DNA from: CAIOYC01 sp965277345
GTDB lineage: Bacteria > Pseudomonadota > Alphaproteobacteria > Caulobacterales > Caulobacteraceae
Direction: 5' to 3'
Length of the DNA: 64,000 bases
NCBI GenBank assembly: GCA_965277345.1
Contig: CBDICI010000004.1
Location: 1,116,001 to 1,180,000 of the forward strand
The notes beneath the pieces were generated by a model, which had not been told where the DNA came from, did not search any database, and saw nothing but the letters and a program-made list of their open reading frames with translations. Positions 16,159 through 24,673 of the stretch are shown in pieces; the stretch's first letter is position 1; each line of letters starts with the position of its first letter. The translations under genes were made by a program, and so were the position numbers.

Positions 16159-16686
16159 TCAGTGCCCCGCGTATTCCACCAGCGCCTGCACCTCCACGCC
16201 GAGCGCCCGCAGGCGGTCGGCGCCGCCGAGGTCGGGCAGGTCGACCACGAAGGCGGCGGCCACAATCTCCGCGCCGCCGCCGAGCAGCAGCCTGATCGCC
16301 GCTTCGGCCGTGCCGCCGGTGGCGATCAGATCGTCGATCAGCAGCACGCGCTCCGGCTCGGCCACCGCGTCGTCGTGCATCTCCATGGCGTCGACGCCGT
16401 ATTCCAGCGCGTATTCCACCGCCACGGTCCGATGCGGCAGCTTGCCCCGCTTGCGCAGAGGGACGAAGCCGGCGGAGAGCTGGTGCGCCACCGCGCCGCC
16501 CAGGATAAAACCCCGCGCCTCGATCCCGGCCACCTTGTCGATCTTCATCCCGGCGAAGGGCTGCACCAGCGCATCCACCGCCTGGCGGAAGGCGCGGGCG
16601 TCGCCAAGCAGGGTGGTGATGTCGCGGAACATAATGCCGGGCTTGGGATAGTCCGGAATGGTGCGGATGGCGTCCCTGAGGTCCAT
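16159..16686 (-). CDS. apt: Adenine phosphoribosyltransferase
   Basis: Cytosolic enzyme of 175 residues, normal length, converting adenine and PRPP to AMP. The PRPP-binding motif VLLIDDLIATGGTA and the adenine-specific N-terminal segment DYPKPGIMFRDITTLL are present. It follows mtnP by 38 bases; MtnP releases adenine that Apt recycles, so the pair forms a salvage unit at the end of the bc1 run. Confidence 0.95.
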   Translation of the reverse strand: MDLRDAIRTIPDYPKPGIMFRDITTLLGDARAFRQAVDALVQPFAGMKIDKVAGIEARGFILGGAVAHQLSAGFVPLRKRGKLPHRTVAVEYALEYGVDAMEMHDDAVAEPERVLLIDDLIATGGTAEAAIRLLLGGGAEIVAAAFVVDLPDLGGADRLRALGVEVQALVEYAGH

Positions 16687-16724
16687 GGCGAGCCTTGGCT
16701 GTTTAACAGGGGCTGTCTGCCGTC

Positions 16725-17603
16725 TTAAGCGCCCGCGCGCAACACCCGCCCGGCCACGGCGTCCAGCTTGTTCAGCAGGGTCGTATCGCGTGCGGCGGGC
16801 GCGGTGATCAGGGCGTGGTCCAGGCAGGTGTCGATGGGGGAGGGTGCGCGCGGCGTGGCGGCCAGGGCTTCGCAGAGCCCGACCAGCGCCGCCCGCGCCG
16901 TCACGGCGTTGGCCTCCAGCACCTCCAGGATATGGCTGACCTCCACGCCCGCCTCCGCCTCGCGCCAGGCGTCGTAATCGGTGACCATGCTGAGGGCGGC
17001 ATAGGGCAGCTCGGCCTCGCGGGCCAGCTTGGCCTCGGGCATGGCGGTCATGCCGATCACGTCGCAGCCCCAGCCGCGGTAGAGCCGGCTTTCGGCGCGG
17101 GTGGAGAACTGCGGGCCTTCCATTACCAGATAGGTTCCGCCCTGCGCCACGTCAGCGCCGGTCGCGCGGGCGGCTCCGGCGGCGAGGCTGGAGAGGCGGG
17201 GACAGACCGGCTCGGCCATGGAGACGTGCGCCACGTAGCCTTCGCCGAAGAAGCTGGAGGCGCGGCCTCGCGTCCGGTCGATGAACTGGTCCACCGCCAC
17301 GAACATGCCCGGCGCAAGCTCCTCGCGCAGGCTGCCCACCGCGGCGAAAGAGAGGATGTCGGTGCAGCCGGCCCGCTTCAGCACGTCGATATTGGCGCGG
17401 GCGTTGATGTCGGAGGGCGACAGGGGATGGCCCGGTCCATGACGGGCCATGAACACCACCTCGACCCCGGCGATGGTTCCGGCCACCGGCGCGGCGGACG
17501 GCGCGCCCCAGGGCGAGGCGATCTCCAGCGTCCGGCCATCCGCCATGCCGGGGATGTCATACAGCCCCGAGCCGCCGATGACGCCTAACGTCCAGCCGGT
17601 CAT
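16725..17603 (-). CDS. mtnP: S-methyl-5'-thioadenosine phosphorylase
   Basis: A 292-residue nucleoside phosphorylase of the PNP/MTAP class 2 family. GVIGGSGLYDIPG is the phosphate-binding start, RHGPGHPLSPSDINARANI and EGPQFSTRAESRLYRGWGCDVIGMT are the MTAP-specific signatures. It splits methylthioadenosine, a by-product of polyamine and quorum-signal synthesis, into adenine and methylthioribose-1-phosphate. Its ATG overlaps the TGA of the preceding hydrolase gene (ATGA). Confidence 0.94.
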   Translation of the reverse strand: MTGWTLGVIGGSGLYDIPGMADGRTLEIASPWGAPSAAPVAGTIAGVEVVFMARHGPGHPLSPSDINARANIDVLKRAGCTDILSFAAVGSLREELAPGMFVAVDQFIDRTRGRASSFFGEGYVAHVSMAEPVCPRLSSLAAGAARATGADVAQGGTYLVMEGPQFSTRAESRLYRGWGCDVIGMTAMPEAKLAREAELPYAALSMVTDYDAWREAEAGVEVSHILEVLEANAVTARAALVGLCEALAATPRAPSPIDTCLDHALITAPAARDTTLLNKLDAVAGRVLRAGA

Positions 17604-18523
17604 GGTCTGGCGAACCGCTCGACCGCGCGCACCGCCGCGGTCCAGGCTTCGCTACCCGGCGAGACTTCCTCCACATGCCCGCCGGGTGGCGCGACGACCT
17701 CTGCCTGATCGCCGAGCGCGCGCGCGTGTTCCCCATAGCGGCGGGCGATGGCGAGGGGCACCGTGTCATCACCCTGGCCGGTGATCAGCACGCTCGGCGC
17801 GCCCAGCGGCGCCATATGGTAGGGCGAGGTGTACCGTGGATCGGGGCCGCGCATGGCGGGCAGGCCATCGGGCCCGCAGGCGGTTTCGCTGTCGCTGACA
17901 AGATCGGTGATGGCGCCGAGCGCCACCACGCCCTTCAAGCCCGGGGCGCCGCCGGCCTTCGCCGCCCACAGCGCCAGTTGCCCCCCGGCAGAATGACCCA
18001 GGATGACGGTCCGTTCGGGGTCTGAACGCCAGCCTCGTCCTTTGGCGGTGGTCAGCGCGATGGCGGTGCGCACGTCGTCATAGGTCCCCGGCCAGCCGCC
18101 ACCGGGCTGGTCGATGCGGCGGTATTCGATGTTCCAAACCACATAGCCGCGCCGGCGCAGGTCGTCCGCGGCCCAGTCCATGATGTCGAGGTTCGCAATG
18201 CCGGCCTGCCAGCATCCGCCGTGGATCATGATCACCAGGGGATGCAGCCCCTTGCTCTCCGGCCGCCAGAGGTCGCCGAACTGGTTGGGGTCGGTCCCGT
18301 AGGCGATGCGCTCGCTGGCTTTGGGGCGGGGCCGCGACAGCAGGTCGGACCACTGCATCAGCGGCTTCATCGGCGAGAGCGGCGTGCAGTTCGGGCCGAC
18401 GCAGCGCATGGGCATACAGGCATCGCCGCTACAGACCTGGCGACTCTCCTGGGCATGGGCCGGCGCTCCACACATGAAAAGGGCGAGGAAAGCGCCTGCT
18501 GTCCTCGCCCGGATGGTCGTCAT
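17600..18523 (-). CDS. Exported alpha/beta-hydrolase
   Basis: A 307-residue protein with an N-terminal signal peptide (AGAFLALFMCGAPAHA) and the hydrolase motifs IMIHGGCWQAG (oxyanion hole) and LGHSAGGQ (nucleophile elbow); the acid/base residues lie in TGQGDDTVP and GGHVEEV. It resembles BD-FAE/dienelactone-hydrolase-like esterases. The substrate is unknown. It sits 12 bases after petC and overlaps mtnP by four bases, so it belongs to the same transcript, an unexpected place for a periplasmic esterase. Confidence 0.8.
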   Translation of the reverse strand: MTTIRARTAGAFLALFMCGAPAHAQESRQVCSGDACMPMRCVGPNCTPLSPMKPLMQWSDLLSRPRPKASERIAYGTDPNQFGDLWRPESKGLHPLVIMIHGGCWQAGIANLDIMDWAADDLRRRGYVVWNIEYRRIDQPGGGWPGTYDDVRTAIALTTAKGRGWRSDPERTVILGHSAGGQLALWAAKAGGAPGLKGVVALGAITDLVSDSETACGPDGLPAMRGPDPRYTSPYHMAPLGAPSVLITGQGDDTVPLAIARRYGEHARALGDQAEVVAPPGGHVEEVSPGSEAWTAAVRAVERFARP

Positions 18524-18535
18524 GGCCGGCCGATC

Positions 18536-19405
18536 TCAGTGCGCCACGTTCTTCCAGATGCGGCGGTAGGAGAGGTAGAGCACCCCGGCCAGTCCGATCA
18601 GGTAGATCATCACCGCCAGACCGGCCTCCTTGCGCTCGGTCTGCTTCGGTTCGGCGGCCCAGGCGAGGAAGGTGGCCACGTCCTTGGCCTCCTGATCTGC
18701 GGTGGAGGGGGTGCCGTCGTCGAAGGTCACGCGGCCGTCGGTGAGTTGCAACGGCATGGAGATCACGCCGCCCTGCGGCACCTTGTCCTTGGGGCCCGAC
18801 CAGGCCGACCCGAGGTCGCCCGGGAAATAGGCGTTGTAATACTTGCCGTCCGCCACGGTCAGACCCGCCGGTGCGTCGCGATAGCCGGTGAGAATGTTGA
18901 AGATGTAGAGCGGGCCGCCCTCGCGGGCGCGGGCCATTACCGACAGGTCGGGCGGCGCCGCGCCGCCGTTGCCCGCCGCCGCCGCCGCCTTGTTGGGATA
19001 GGGGTTGTGGAACGCGTCGGCCGGCGTGGCCGGGCGCTGGATCGAGTCGCCGGTGTCCGGGTCGATGTCCGGCACCTTGATCGAGGAGGCGATCGACTTG
19101 CAGATCGGCGCATCGTTGGGATTGGGGTGCTTGGGATCGTAGAACGGACCGTTCTGCTGGCACAGGTTCCGGTAATACATCAGGTCCATGGAGTGGCAGG
19201 CCGAACAAACCTCCGCATAGACCTTGTAGCCGCGCTGCAGCGATCCCTGGTCGAAGCGGCCGATGATCGGCGTCTCGAACGAGAAGCCGCCGGGGACGGC
19301 GCGGAACTCGGCCTGGGTGGTGCGGGCCGAGGCGGGAGCGACCAGCCCCAGCAGCGCCAGGGCGGCGGCGAACGCCGCGATCAGCGAAGTACGCGACATC
19401 CGCAT
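18536..19405 (-). CDS. petC: Cytochrome c1 of the bc1 complex
   Basis: A 289-residue cytochrome with a signal peptide, the c-type heme motif CSACH (residues 67-71), the PDLSVMARAR and GGVISMPLQL segments (the latter with the axial methionine) and a C-terminal membrane anchor (AVMIYLIGLAGVLYLSYRR). It passes electrons from the Rieske protein to cytochrome c. ATG 19405 overlaps the petB stop as TGATG; a second ATG is two codons on. In some Alphaproteobacteria b and c1 are encoded as one fused precursor, but here they are separate. Confidence 0.94.
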   Translation of the reverse strand: MRMSRTSLIAAFAAALALLGLVAPASARTTQAEFRAVPGGFSFETPIIGRFDQGSLQRGYKVYAEVCSACHSMDLMYYRNLCQQNGPFYDPKHPNPNDAPICKSIASSIKVPDIDPDTGDSIQRPATPADAFHNPYPNKAAAAAGNGGAAPPDLSVMARAREGGPLYIFNILTGYRDAPAGLTVADGKYYNAYFPGDLGSAWSGPKDKVPQGGVISMPLQLTDGRVTFDDGTPSTADQEAKDVATFLAWAAEPKQTERKEAGLAVMIYLIGLAGVLYLSYRRIWKNVAH

Positions 19406-20745
19406 CAGCCCTTCTTTTCCGCTTGCGCCATGGAGCCGGCCGGTATGCCCGCGCCGCCGTGGGCGCCGGTCAGCACCGGGGTGGAAATGTCGGCCGGCAC
19501 CGCCAGCGGCGTCTCGCGCAGGCCCAGCACCGGCAGGACCACCAGGAAGTACGCATAGTAGTAGATCGCCAGGATGCGCGAGAACCACACCACCGAGAAG
19601 CCGGTCGGGTCGCCGTTGGCGGTCTTGCCCATGGCGATCACCATGTCGTCCGGCTCCTTGCCGCCGCACCAGCCGAGCGCCAGGCAGACGGCCACGAAGA
19701 TGAGGAAGAACCAGCGCGCCGTCGGGCGATAGCGCATGGACTTCACCTTGGAGGTGTCCAGCCACGGCACGGCGAACAGCATCCCCACCGCGCCGAACAT
19801 GGCGAGGACGCCGAACAGCTTCTGCGGCACCGAGCGCAGGATGGCGTAGAAGGGCAGGAAGTACCATTCGGGCACGATATGGGCGGGCGTCACCAGCGGG
19901 TTGGCCGGCACCTGATTGTCCACGTGGCCGAGCGCCTCGGGCGCGAAGAACACGAACCAGGCGAACAGGACGAAGAAGGCCACGATCGCGAAGCCGTCCT
20001 TCACCGTGTAATAGGGATGGAAGGGGACCGTATCCGCCTTTGACTTCACCTCCACGCCCGTCGGGTTGTTGTTGCCGGGCACGTGCAGCGCCCAGATGTG
20101 CAGCACCACCACACCCGCGATCATGAACGGCAGCAGGTAGTGCAGCGAGAAGAAGCGGTTCAGGGTCGCGCCGCCGACAGCGAAGCCGCCCCACAGCCAG
20201 GTGGTGATGGCGGTGCCGAGGCCCGGGATCACCTGGTCGAAGGCGGAGAACAGGTTGGTGATCACCACCGCGCCGGCGAAGCTCATCTGACCCCAGGGCA
20301 GCACATAGCCCATGAAGGCGGTGGCCATCATCAGGAGGTAGATGATGCAGCCGAGCAGCCACAGCACCTCTCGCGGCGCCTTGTAGGAGCCGTAATAAAG
20401 GCCCCGCGCCATGTGGATGTAGACCGCCAGGAAGAACATCGAGGCGCCGTTGGCGTGGATATAGCGGATCAGCCAGCCATAGTTCACGTCGCGCATGATG
20501 TGCTCGACGGAATTGAACGCCATGTCGCCGTTGGGGACATAGTGCATGGCCAGGATGACGCCGGTCATGATCTGGGTGACCAGGCATACGGCCAGGATAC
20601 CGCCGAAGGTATACCAGTAGTTCAGGTTCTTCGGCGTCGGGAAACCCATCAGGTCCACCCCGAGGCGGACGATGGGCAGGCGCGTATCGAGCCAGCGCTC
20701 GATGCCCGTCTTGGGCTCGTAGGTGGAGGGGGGATGTCCGCTCAT
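19405..20745 (-). CDS. petB: Cytochrome b of the bc1 complex
   Basis: Integral membrane subunit of 446 residues with eight to nine hydrophobic helices. PEWYFLPFYAILR is the quinol-oxidation site motif, WLIRYIHANGAS and the paired histidines LHYLLP and HIWALH supply heme ligands. It carries both b hemes and the quinone sites. ATG 20745 follows GGNTA, and the longer open frame upstream overlaps petA and is rejected. It lies 17 bases after petA. Confidence 0.95.
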   Translation of the reverse strand: MSGHPPSTYEPKTGIERWLDTRLPIVRLGVDLMGFPTPKNLNYWYTFGGILAVCLVTQIMTGVILAMHYVPNGDMAFNSVEHIMRDVNYGWLIRYIHANGASMFFLAVYIHMARGLYYGSYKAPREVLWLLGCIIYLLMMATAFMGYVLPWGQMSFAGAVVITNLFSAFDQVIPGLGTAITTWLWGGFAVGGATLNRFFSLHYLLPFMIAGVVVLHIWALHVPGNNNPTGVEVKSKADTVPFHPYYTVKDGFAIVAFFVLFAWFVFFAPEALGHVDNQVPANPLVTPAHIVPEWYFLPFYAILRSVPQKLFGVLAMFGAVGMLFAVPWLDTSKVKSMRYRPTARWFFLIFVAVCLALGWCGGKEPDDMVIAMGKTANGDPTGFSVVWFSRILAIYYYAYFLVVLPVLGLRETPLAVPADISTPVLTGAHGGAGIPAGSMAQAEKKG

Positions 20746-20762
20746 CGCTGTGTTTCCGCCGC

Positions 20763-21302
20763 TCAGCCGATCTTGACCTTGGTGGGGCCGGTGAAGGTGT
20801 AGTCGGGCACCGCCAGGTTTTTGGGCGCAGGGCCGTGCCGGATACGTCCGGAGGTGTCGTAGACCGAACCGTGGCACGGGCAGAGCCAGCCGCCGTACTC
20901 GCCGCCGCCAAAGCCCGGCACGCAACCGAGATGGGTGCAGACGCCGACCAGGATCAGCCATTCCGGCTTCTTCACCCGGCTGGCGTCGGTGGCGGGATCG
21001 GGCATGGACGCGTGGTCGTCCGCGGTCGCCGCGGCGATCTCCTTGGGCGTCCGGTTACGGATGAACACCGGCTTGCCGCGCCACTTGATCACCGTCTGTT
21101 GACCCAGCGCCACCTTGCCGAAATCGTACTCCACCGAAGCGAGGGCCAACGTGTCGCCCGACGGGTTCATCTGGTCCACCAGCGGCCAGGCCAGGGCGGC
21201 CACACCGCCCACCGCGCCGGTGACGGCGGCGATGTGGATAAAGTCGCGGCGGGAAGGGTCGCCGTCAGAAATATGGCTTTCGGCGTTCGCGGTATCGACC
21301 AC
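20763..21302 (-). CDS. petA: Rieske iron-sulfur subunit of the bc1 complex
   Basis: The 2Fe-2S protein. CTHLGC and CPCHGS hold the cluster, and SRRDFIHIAAVTGAVGG is a Tat-type signal-anchor. I chose the GTG at 21302 because AAGGGA lies eight bases upstream and it yields the family-typical MVDTANAES start (179 residues); an ATG at 21344 would add 14 residues without a ribosome binding site. It is the first gene of the minus-strand run that continues to apt and is divergent from trmL. Confidence 0.93.
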   Translation of the reverse strand: MVDTANAESHISDGDPSRRDFIHIAAVTGAVGGVAALAWPLVDQMNPSGDTLALASVEYDFGKVALGQQTVIKWRGKPVFIRNRTPKEIAAATADDHASMPDPATDASRVKKPEWLILVGVCTHLGCVPGFGGGEYGGWLCPCHGSVYDTSGRIRHGPAPKNLAVPDYTFTGPTKVKIG

Positions 21303-21361
21303 CTGTCGGTCCCTTGCTTCACTGGCGCGCGCACGTTCGCGCATCGTGGGGATCGCTTAGA

Positions 21362-21835
21362 ATGCGTCTGGCCCTTTTTCAACCGGACATTCCGCAAAAC
21401 CTTGGCGCAGCCCTCCGATTGGCCGCCTGCCTGGGCGTGGCGCTGGACGTGATCGAACCCTGCGCCTTCCCGCTTTCGGACAAGGCGATCCGCCGCGCGG
21501 CCATGGACTATGGAGAGCAGGCCGACGTCACCCGCCATGCGGGCTGGGCGATGTTCGAGCGAGAGGCCCGGGCGGCGGCGCGCCGCATCGTGCTGTTCAC
21601 CACCCGCGGGGCCGAGCCGTTCCACCGCTTCGCCTTCTATCCAGAGGACATTCTGCTGTTCGGCCGCGAGAGCGCCGGTGTTCCGGATGAGGTCCATGCC
21701 GCCGCCGACGCGCGCCTGATCGTGCCGATCCGCCCCCAGACCCGCTCGCTGAACGTCATCGCCACCGCCGCCATGGCGCTGGGAGAGGGGCTTCGGCAGA
21801 CGGATACTTTTCCTGCCGGTGCGCCTGTGGTTTGA
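21362..21835 (+). CDS. trmL: tRNA (cytidine/uridine-34-2'-O)-methyltransferase
   Basis: A 157-residue SPOUT-class methyltransferase that methylates the wobble ribose of tRNA-Leu. Signatures are RLALFQPDIPQNLGAALRLAACLG at the start, LLFGRESAGVP and the knot-forming IRPQTRSLNVIATAAMALGE. Normal length. It begins 59 bases from the divergent petA start and is followed eight bases later by hemF. Confidence 0.93.
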   Translation: MRLALFQPDIPQNLGAALRLAACLGVALDVIEPCAFPLSDKAIRRAAMDYGEQADVTRHAGWAMFEREARAAARRIVLFTTRGAEPFHRFAFYPEDILLFGRESAGVPDEVHAAADARLIVPIRPQTRSLNVIATAAMALGEGLRQTDTFPAGAPVV

Positions 21836-21842
21836 AAGCGGC

Positions 21843-22718
21843 ATGACCGAGCCGGACCTCGACACCCGCAAGCGCGCCGCTGAAGCCTGGTTTCGCGAAC
21901 TGCAGGCCCGATTGACCGCCGAACTGAACGCCATCGAGGCCGAAGCCCCCGCCGATCTCTATCCCGGAGAACCCCAGCGGTTCGAGCTGAAGGACTGGAC
22001 CCGCGCCGAGGGCGGCGGCGGGACCATGGGCCTGCTGCGCGGGCGGGTGTTCGAGAAGGCTGGCGTCCACGTCTCCGTCGTGCACGGGACCTTCACCCCG
22101 GAGATGGCCAGGACCATGCCGGGGGCGCAGGAAGACCCGCGGTTCTTCGCGACGGGGGTCAGCGTCATCGTCCACCCTGTAAACCCGCACATGCCGACAG
22201 CGCACATGAATACGCGCTTCATCTGCACCACCGAGAGCTGGTTCGGCGGGGGCGGCGATCTGACCCCCATGCTGCCGGGACAGCGGCATCTGGACGCGCC
22301 GGACACCGTGGCCTTCCACGCCGCCATGCGCGCCGCCTGCGACGCACACGACAACGGCCTCGGCTGGTACGAGACCTACAAGAACGAGGCTGACCAGTAT
22401 TTCTGGCTGCCGCATCGAAACGAGGCGCGCGGCACCGGCGGCATCTTCTACGATCGCCATCGCTCCGGGGACGCCGACCTGGACTTCGCCTTTACCCGGG
22501 ACGTGGGCCGCGCCTTCCTCGGCGTCTACCCCGCCATTTGCCGGGGCCGGCTGCACGAGGCCTGGACGCCGGGCGAACGGCTGCAGCAGCGCATCCAGCG
22601 GGGCCGCTACGTGGAGTTCAACCTGCTCTATGACCGCGGCACGGTGTTCGGCCTCAAGACCGGCGGAAATATCGAATCCATCCTCAGCTCCATGCCCCCG
22701 GACGTGGCGTGGCCGTGA
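21843..22718 (+). CDS. hemF: Oxygen-dependent coproporphyrinogen-III oxidase
   Basis: A 291-residue cytosolic heme-biosynthesis enzyme. HMNTRFICT, WFGGGGDLTPM, FYDRHRSGD, GVYPAICR and the C-terminal RYVEFNLLYDRGTVFGLKTGGNIESILSSMPP block are highly conserved HemF signatures. ATG 21843 is chosen over an in-frame ATG at 21819 that overlaps trmL. Its position next to the bc1 genes fits respiratory heme demand. Confidence 0.95.
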   Translation: MTEPDLDTRKRAAEAWFRELQARLTAELNAIEAEAPADLYPGEPQRFELKDWTRAEGGGGTMGLLRGRVFEKAGVHVSVVHGTFTPEMARTMPGAQEDPRFFATGVSVIVHPVNPHMPTAHMNTRFICTTESWFGGGGDLTPMLPGQRHLDAPDTVAFHAAMRAACDAHDNGLGWYETYKNEADQYFWLPHRNEARGTGGIFYDRHRSGDADLDFAFTRDVGRAFLGVYPAICRGRLHEAWTPGERLQQRIQRGRYVEFNLLYDRGTVFGLKTGGNIESILSSMPPDVAWP

Positions 22719-22750
22719 GGTGTTTGGAGTGTCGCCAATACTCCGTTTCC

Positions 22751-22902
22751 TCATCCTGAGGCGCCCGCCCTTCAACGCCACCTGCGGCGTCGCTCAGGAT
22801 AATCTCCACGGGCCTCGACCCGAAGGGCGGCGAAGCCAACGACGCAGCGGCGGTTGTACGTCCTTCGAGGCCGGACGCTATGCGCCCGGCGCCTCAGGAT
22901 GA
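22751..22902. repeat. 152-bp element with perfect 15-bp terminal inverted repeats
   Basis: TCATCCTGAGGCGCC at 22751-22765 is repeated inverted at 22888-22902. The interior is GC-rich with its own short pairings and no open frame that I trust. It fills the space between convergent hemF and the small gene at 22961-23248. The architecture resembles a MITE or a BIME of the TCATCCTGAG family. Confidence 0.75.
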
Positions 22903-22960
22903 CAAAAAATTAATGTGACGGATTTTTTCCACTACCCTTGGGGCATGGTCGCGGCCGACG

Positions 22961-23248
22961 CTATCCCGCCGCCGTCAGATCCTCGTGTTCGGCCAGGCGT
23001 TGCTGGCTGGAGATGTTCAGTCGGACGAAGATCGCCTCCGCGCCGCTCTTCTTGACCGCCTCGTCCCAGCCGTCCCGCGCCTGATGCAGGGTCTCGCCGG
23101 CGCTGAGATGGATCACTTCGGTCTGGCCGCCGACCTCCTTCACATAGGCGAAGTTGCCCCCCTCGGCCGGAAGCTGAGCGGGGCCGCCCACGCGACGGAA
23201 GCGATACACCGACCCCGATGCGCCGCGTAAATCCAGAAAATCATTCAT
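22961..23248 (-). CDS. Conserved hypothetical protein, 95 residues
   Basis: Small soluble protein starting MNDFLDLRGASGSVYRFRRVGG, with a YVKEVGGQTEVIHLSAGETLH middle and a helical C-terminus containing IFVRLNISSQQRLAEHEDL. No known domain recognised. ATG 23248 is chosen because the longer frame upstream has poor protein-like composition. It stands between a repeat element and cca. Confidence 0.6.
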   Translation of the reverse strand: MNDFLDLRGASGSVYRFRRVGGPAQLPAEGGNFAYVKEVGGQTEVIHLSAGETLHQARDGWDEAVKKSGAEAIFVRLNISSQQRLAEHEDLTAAG

Positions 23249-23397
23249 CTTTGTACGATAACCACTCGCTGCGACCGCCTGCTGACACCGAAAGTCGGGC
23301 GGGGCTGAGGCAATAATAAGCCGGGTGCGGAAGATAGTCTCCCGCCCGGCGTCTGCAAAGGCCGGAACCGGGCCTTCGCCCAACGCCGACGCCTCGA

Positions 23398-24633
23398 TTA
23401 GACCAGCCCCTGCGCCACGGCCTTGAGGCGTTCCATGGCGGCGAGCTTGTCGTCGGTGAAGTCGAGGTCGATCCACCAGCTCTCCAGTTCGCGGCGTACC
23501 CGGCCATGCAAGGGACCCTCCGGCACGCCGGCGGCCTCGATCTCCTCTCCGGTGATGGGGAAGGCGGGGGGGGTCCAGGTGTCGGGATAGACGCTCAGCA
23601 TCCGCCAGCCCGGCGTGGAGGCCGCGCGCGAATCCCCGGCCCAGGCCAGCATGATCCGGTCCTTGAAGGCGTCGGCGCCCAATCGATAAACCGCCCGGCG
23701 CACCTCGCGCGGCGACATCCAGGAGGTCAGCGATACCTCATCCGACACGGCCGCGATCAACCGGTCGCGGAGGGCGTTGGAGAGCCGCAGGCGCGCGGCC
23801 GCCGCGCGAACCGCCTTCGCATCGTCGGGCAGCAGCGCCGCCAGCCGTAGCACCGGGTCGTTGGTGAACAACTGGCCGGTCTCGATCTCCACCAGGGTCT
23901 CGAACCGGCCGGTCCCGGTCGCCTCCGGCAGCAGCACGGCCAACACGCCGGTGGCCGCCATCAGCCGCACCGCCGGGCGCGGGTCGTCGGCGGCCAGCAG
24001 CTTCATCAACTCCTGCGCCACCCGCTCGCCGGAGAGCCCGGTCATGCCCTCGCGGAGGTCGGCGCAGGCCTGCAACGCCACCGGATCGGCCTCGCCCCGC
24101 CCATAGCGCGCGAAGAAGCGGAAGAAGCGCAGGATGCGAAGGTAATCCTCGCGGATGCGGGCCTGCGCCGCGCCGACGAAGACGATCCGGCCGGCCCTGG
24201 CGTCCGCCGCGCCTTCGCCGGTGGGATCGAACAGGGCGCCTGCCTCGTCCAGATAGAGGGCGTTCAGGCGGAAGTCCCGCCGCGCCGCGTCCTGCGCCCA
24301 ATCGGTGGTGAAAGCGACCACGGCGTGGCGGCCGTCGGTCTCCACGTCGCGGCGCAGGGTGGTGATCTCGAACGGCCGGCCATCGGCGACAGCAGTGATG
24401 GTGCCGTGCTCGATCCCGGTCGGGACGGCCTTGAGCCCCGCCGCCTTCAGCGCGTCGATCACCGCCGGCGGCTCCAGCGGCGTGGCGATGTCGATGTCGC
24501 TGACCGCCCGGCCGAGCAGCGCATCGCGCACGCAGCCTCCCACGAACCGGGCTTGCCCGGCGGCGTGCAGCGCGTCCATCACCTTGCGTGTCGGTGTCGC
24601 GGTCATCCAGGGCTGGGGGCTAAGCTCGGTCAT
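23398..24633 (-). CDS. cca: CCA tRNA nucleotidyltransferase / poly(A) polymerase family
   Basis: A 411-residue class II nucleotidyltransferase that adds or repairs the 3'-CCA of tRNAs. RFVGGCVRDALLGRAVSDIDIAT holds the GG/DxD metal-binding catalytic motif; RRDFRLNALYLD, EDYLRILRFFRFFARYG and the downstream head domain complete it. Class II CCA-adding enzymes and poly(A) polymerases are hard to separate by sequence. Start ATG 24633; ATG 24606 is possible. Confidence 0.9.
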   Translation of the reverse strand: MTELSPQPWMTATPTRKVMDALHAAGQARFVGGCVRDALLGRAVSDIDIATPLEPPAVIDALKAAGLKAVPTGIEHGTITAVADGRPFEITTLRRDVETDGRHAVVAFTTDWAQDAARRDFRLNALYLDEAGALFDPTGEGAADARAGRIVFVGAAQARIREDYLRILRFFRFFARYGRGEADPVALQACADLREGMTGLSGERVAQELMKLLAADDPRPAVRLMAATGVLAVLLPEATGTGRFETLVEIETGQLFTNDPVLRLAALLPDDAKAVRAAAARLRLSNALRDRLIAAVSDEVSLTSWMSPREVRRAVYRLGADAFKDRIMLAWAGDSRAASTPGWRMLSVYPDTWTPPAFPITGEEIEAAGVPEGPLHGRVRRELESWWIDLDFTDDKLAAMERLKAVAQGLV

Positions 24634-24673
24634 CTCACTTATATGCGGCGGGCGGCTGATCTAGACTAGCCGG

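Noticed and set aside
18536..20911. 791-codon frame suggesting a cytochrome b-c1 fusion
   Set aside because: The upstream part is an out-of-frame shadow of petB. True cytochrome b is in another frame and ends with TGATG overlapping petC, so b and c1 are separate proteins.
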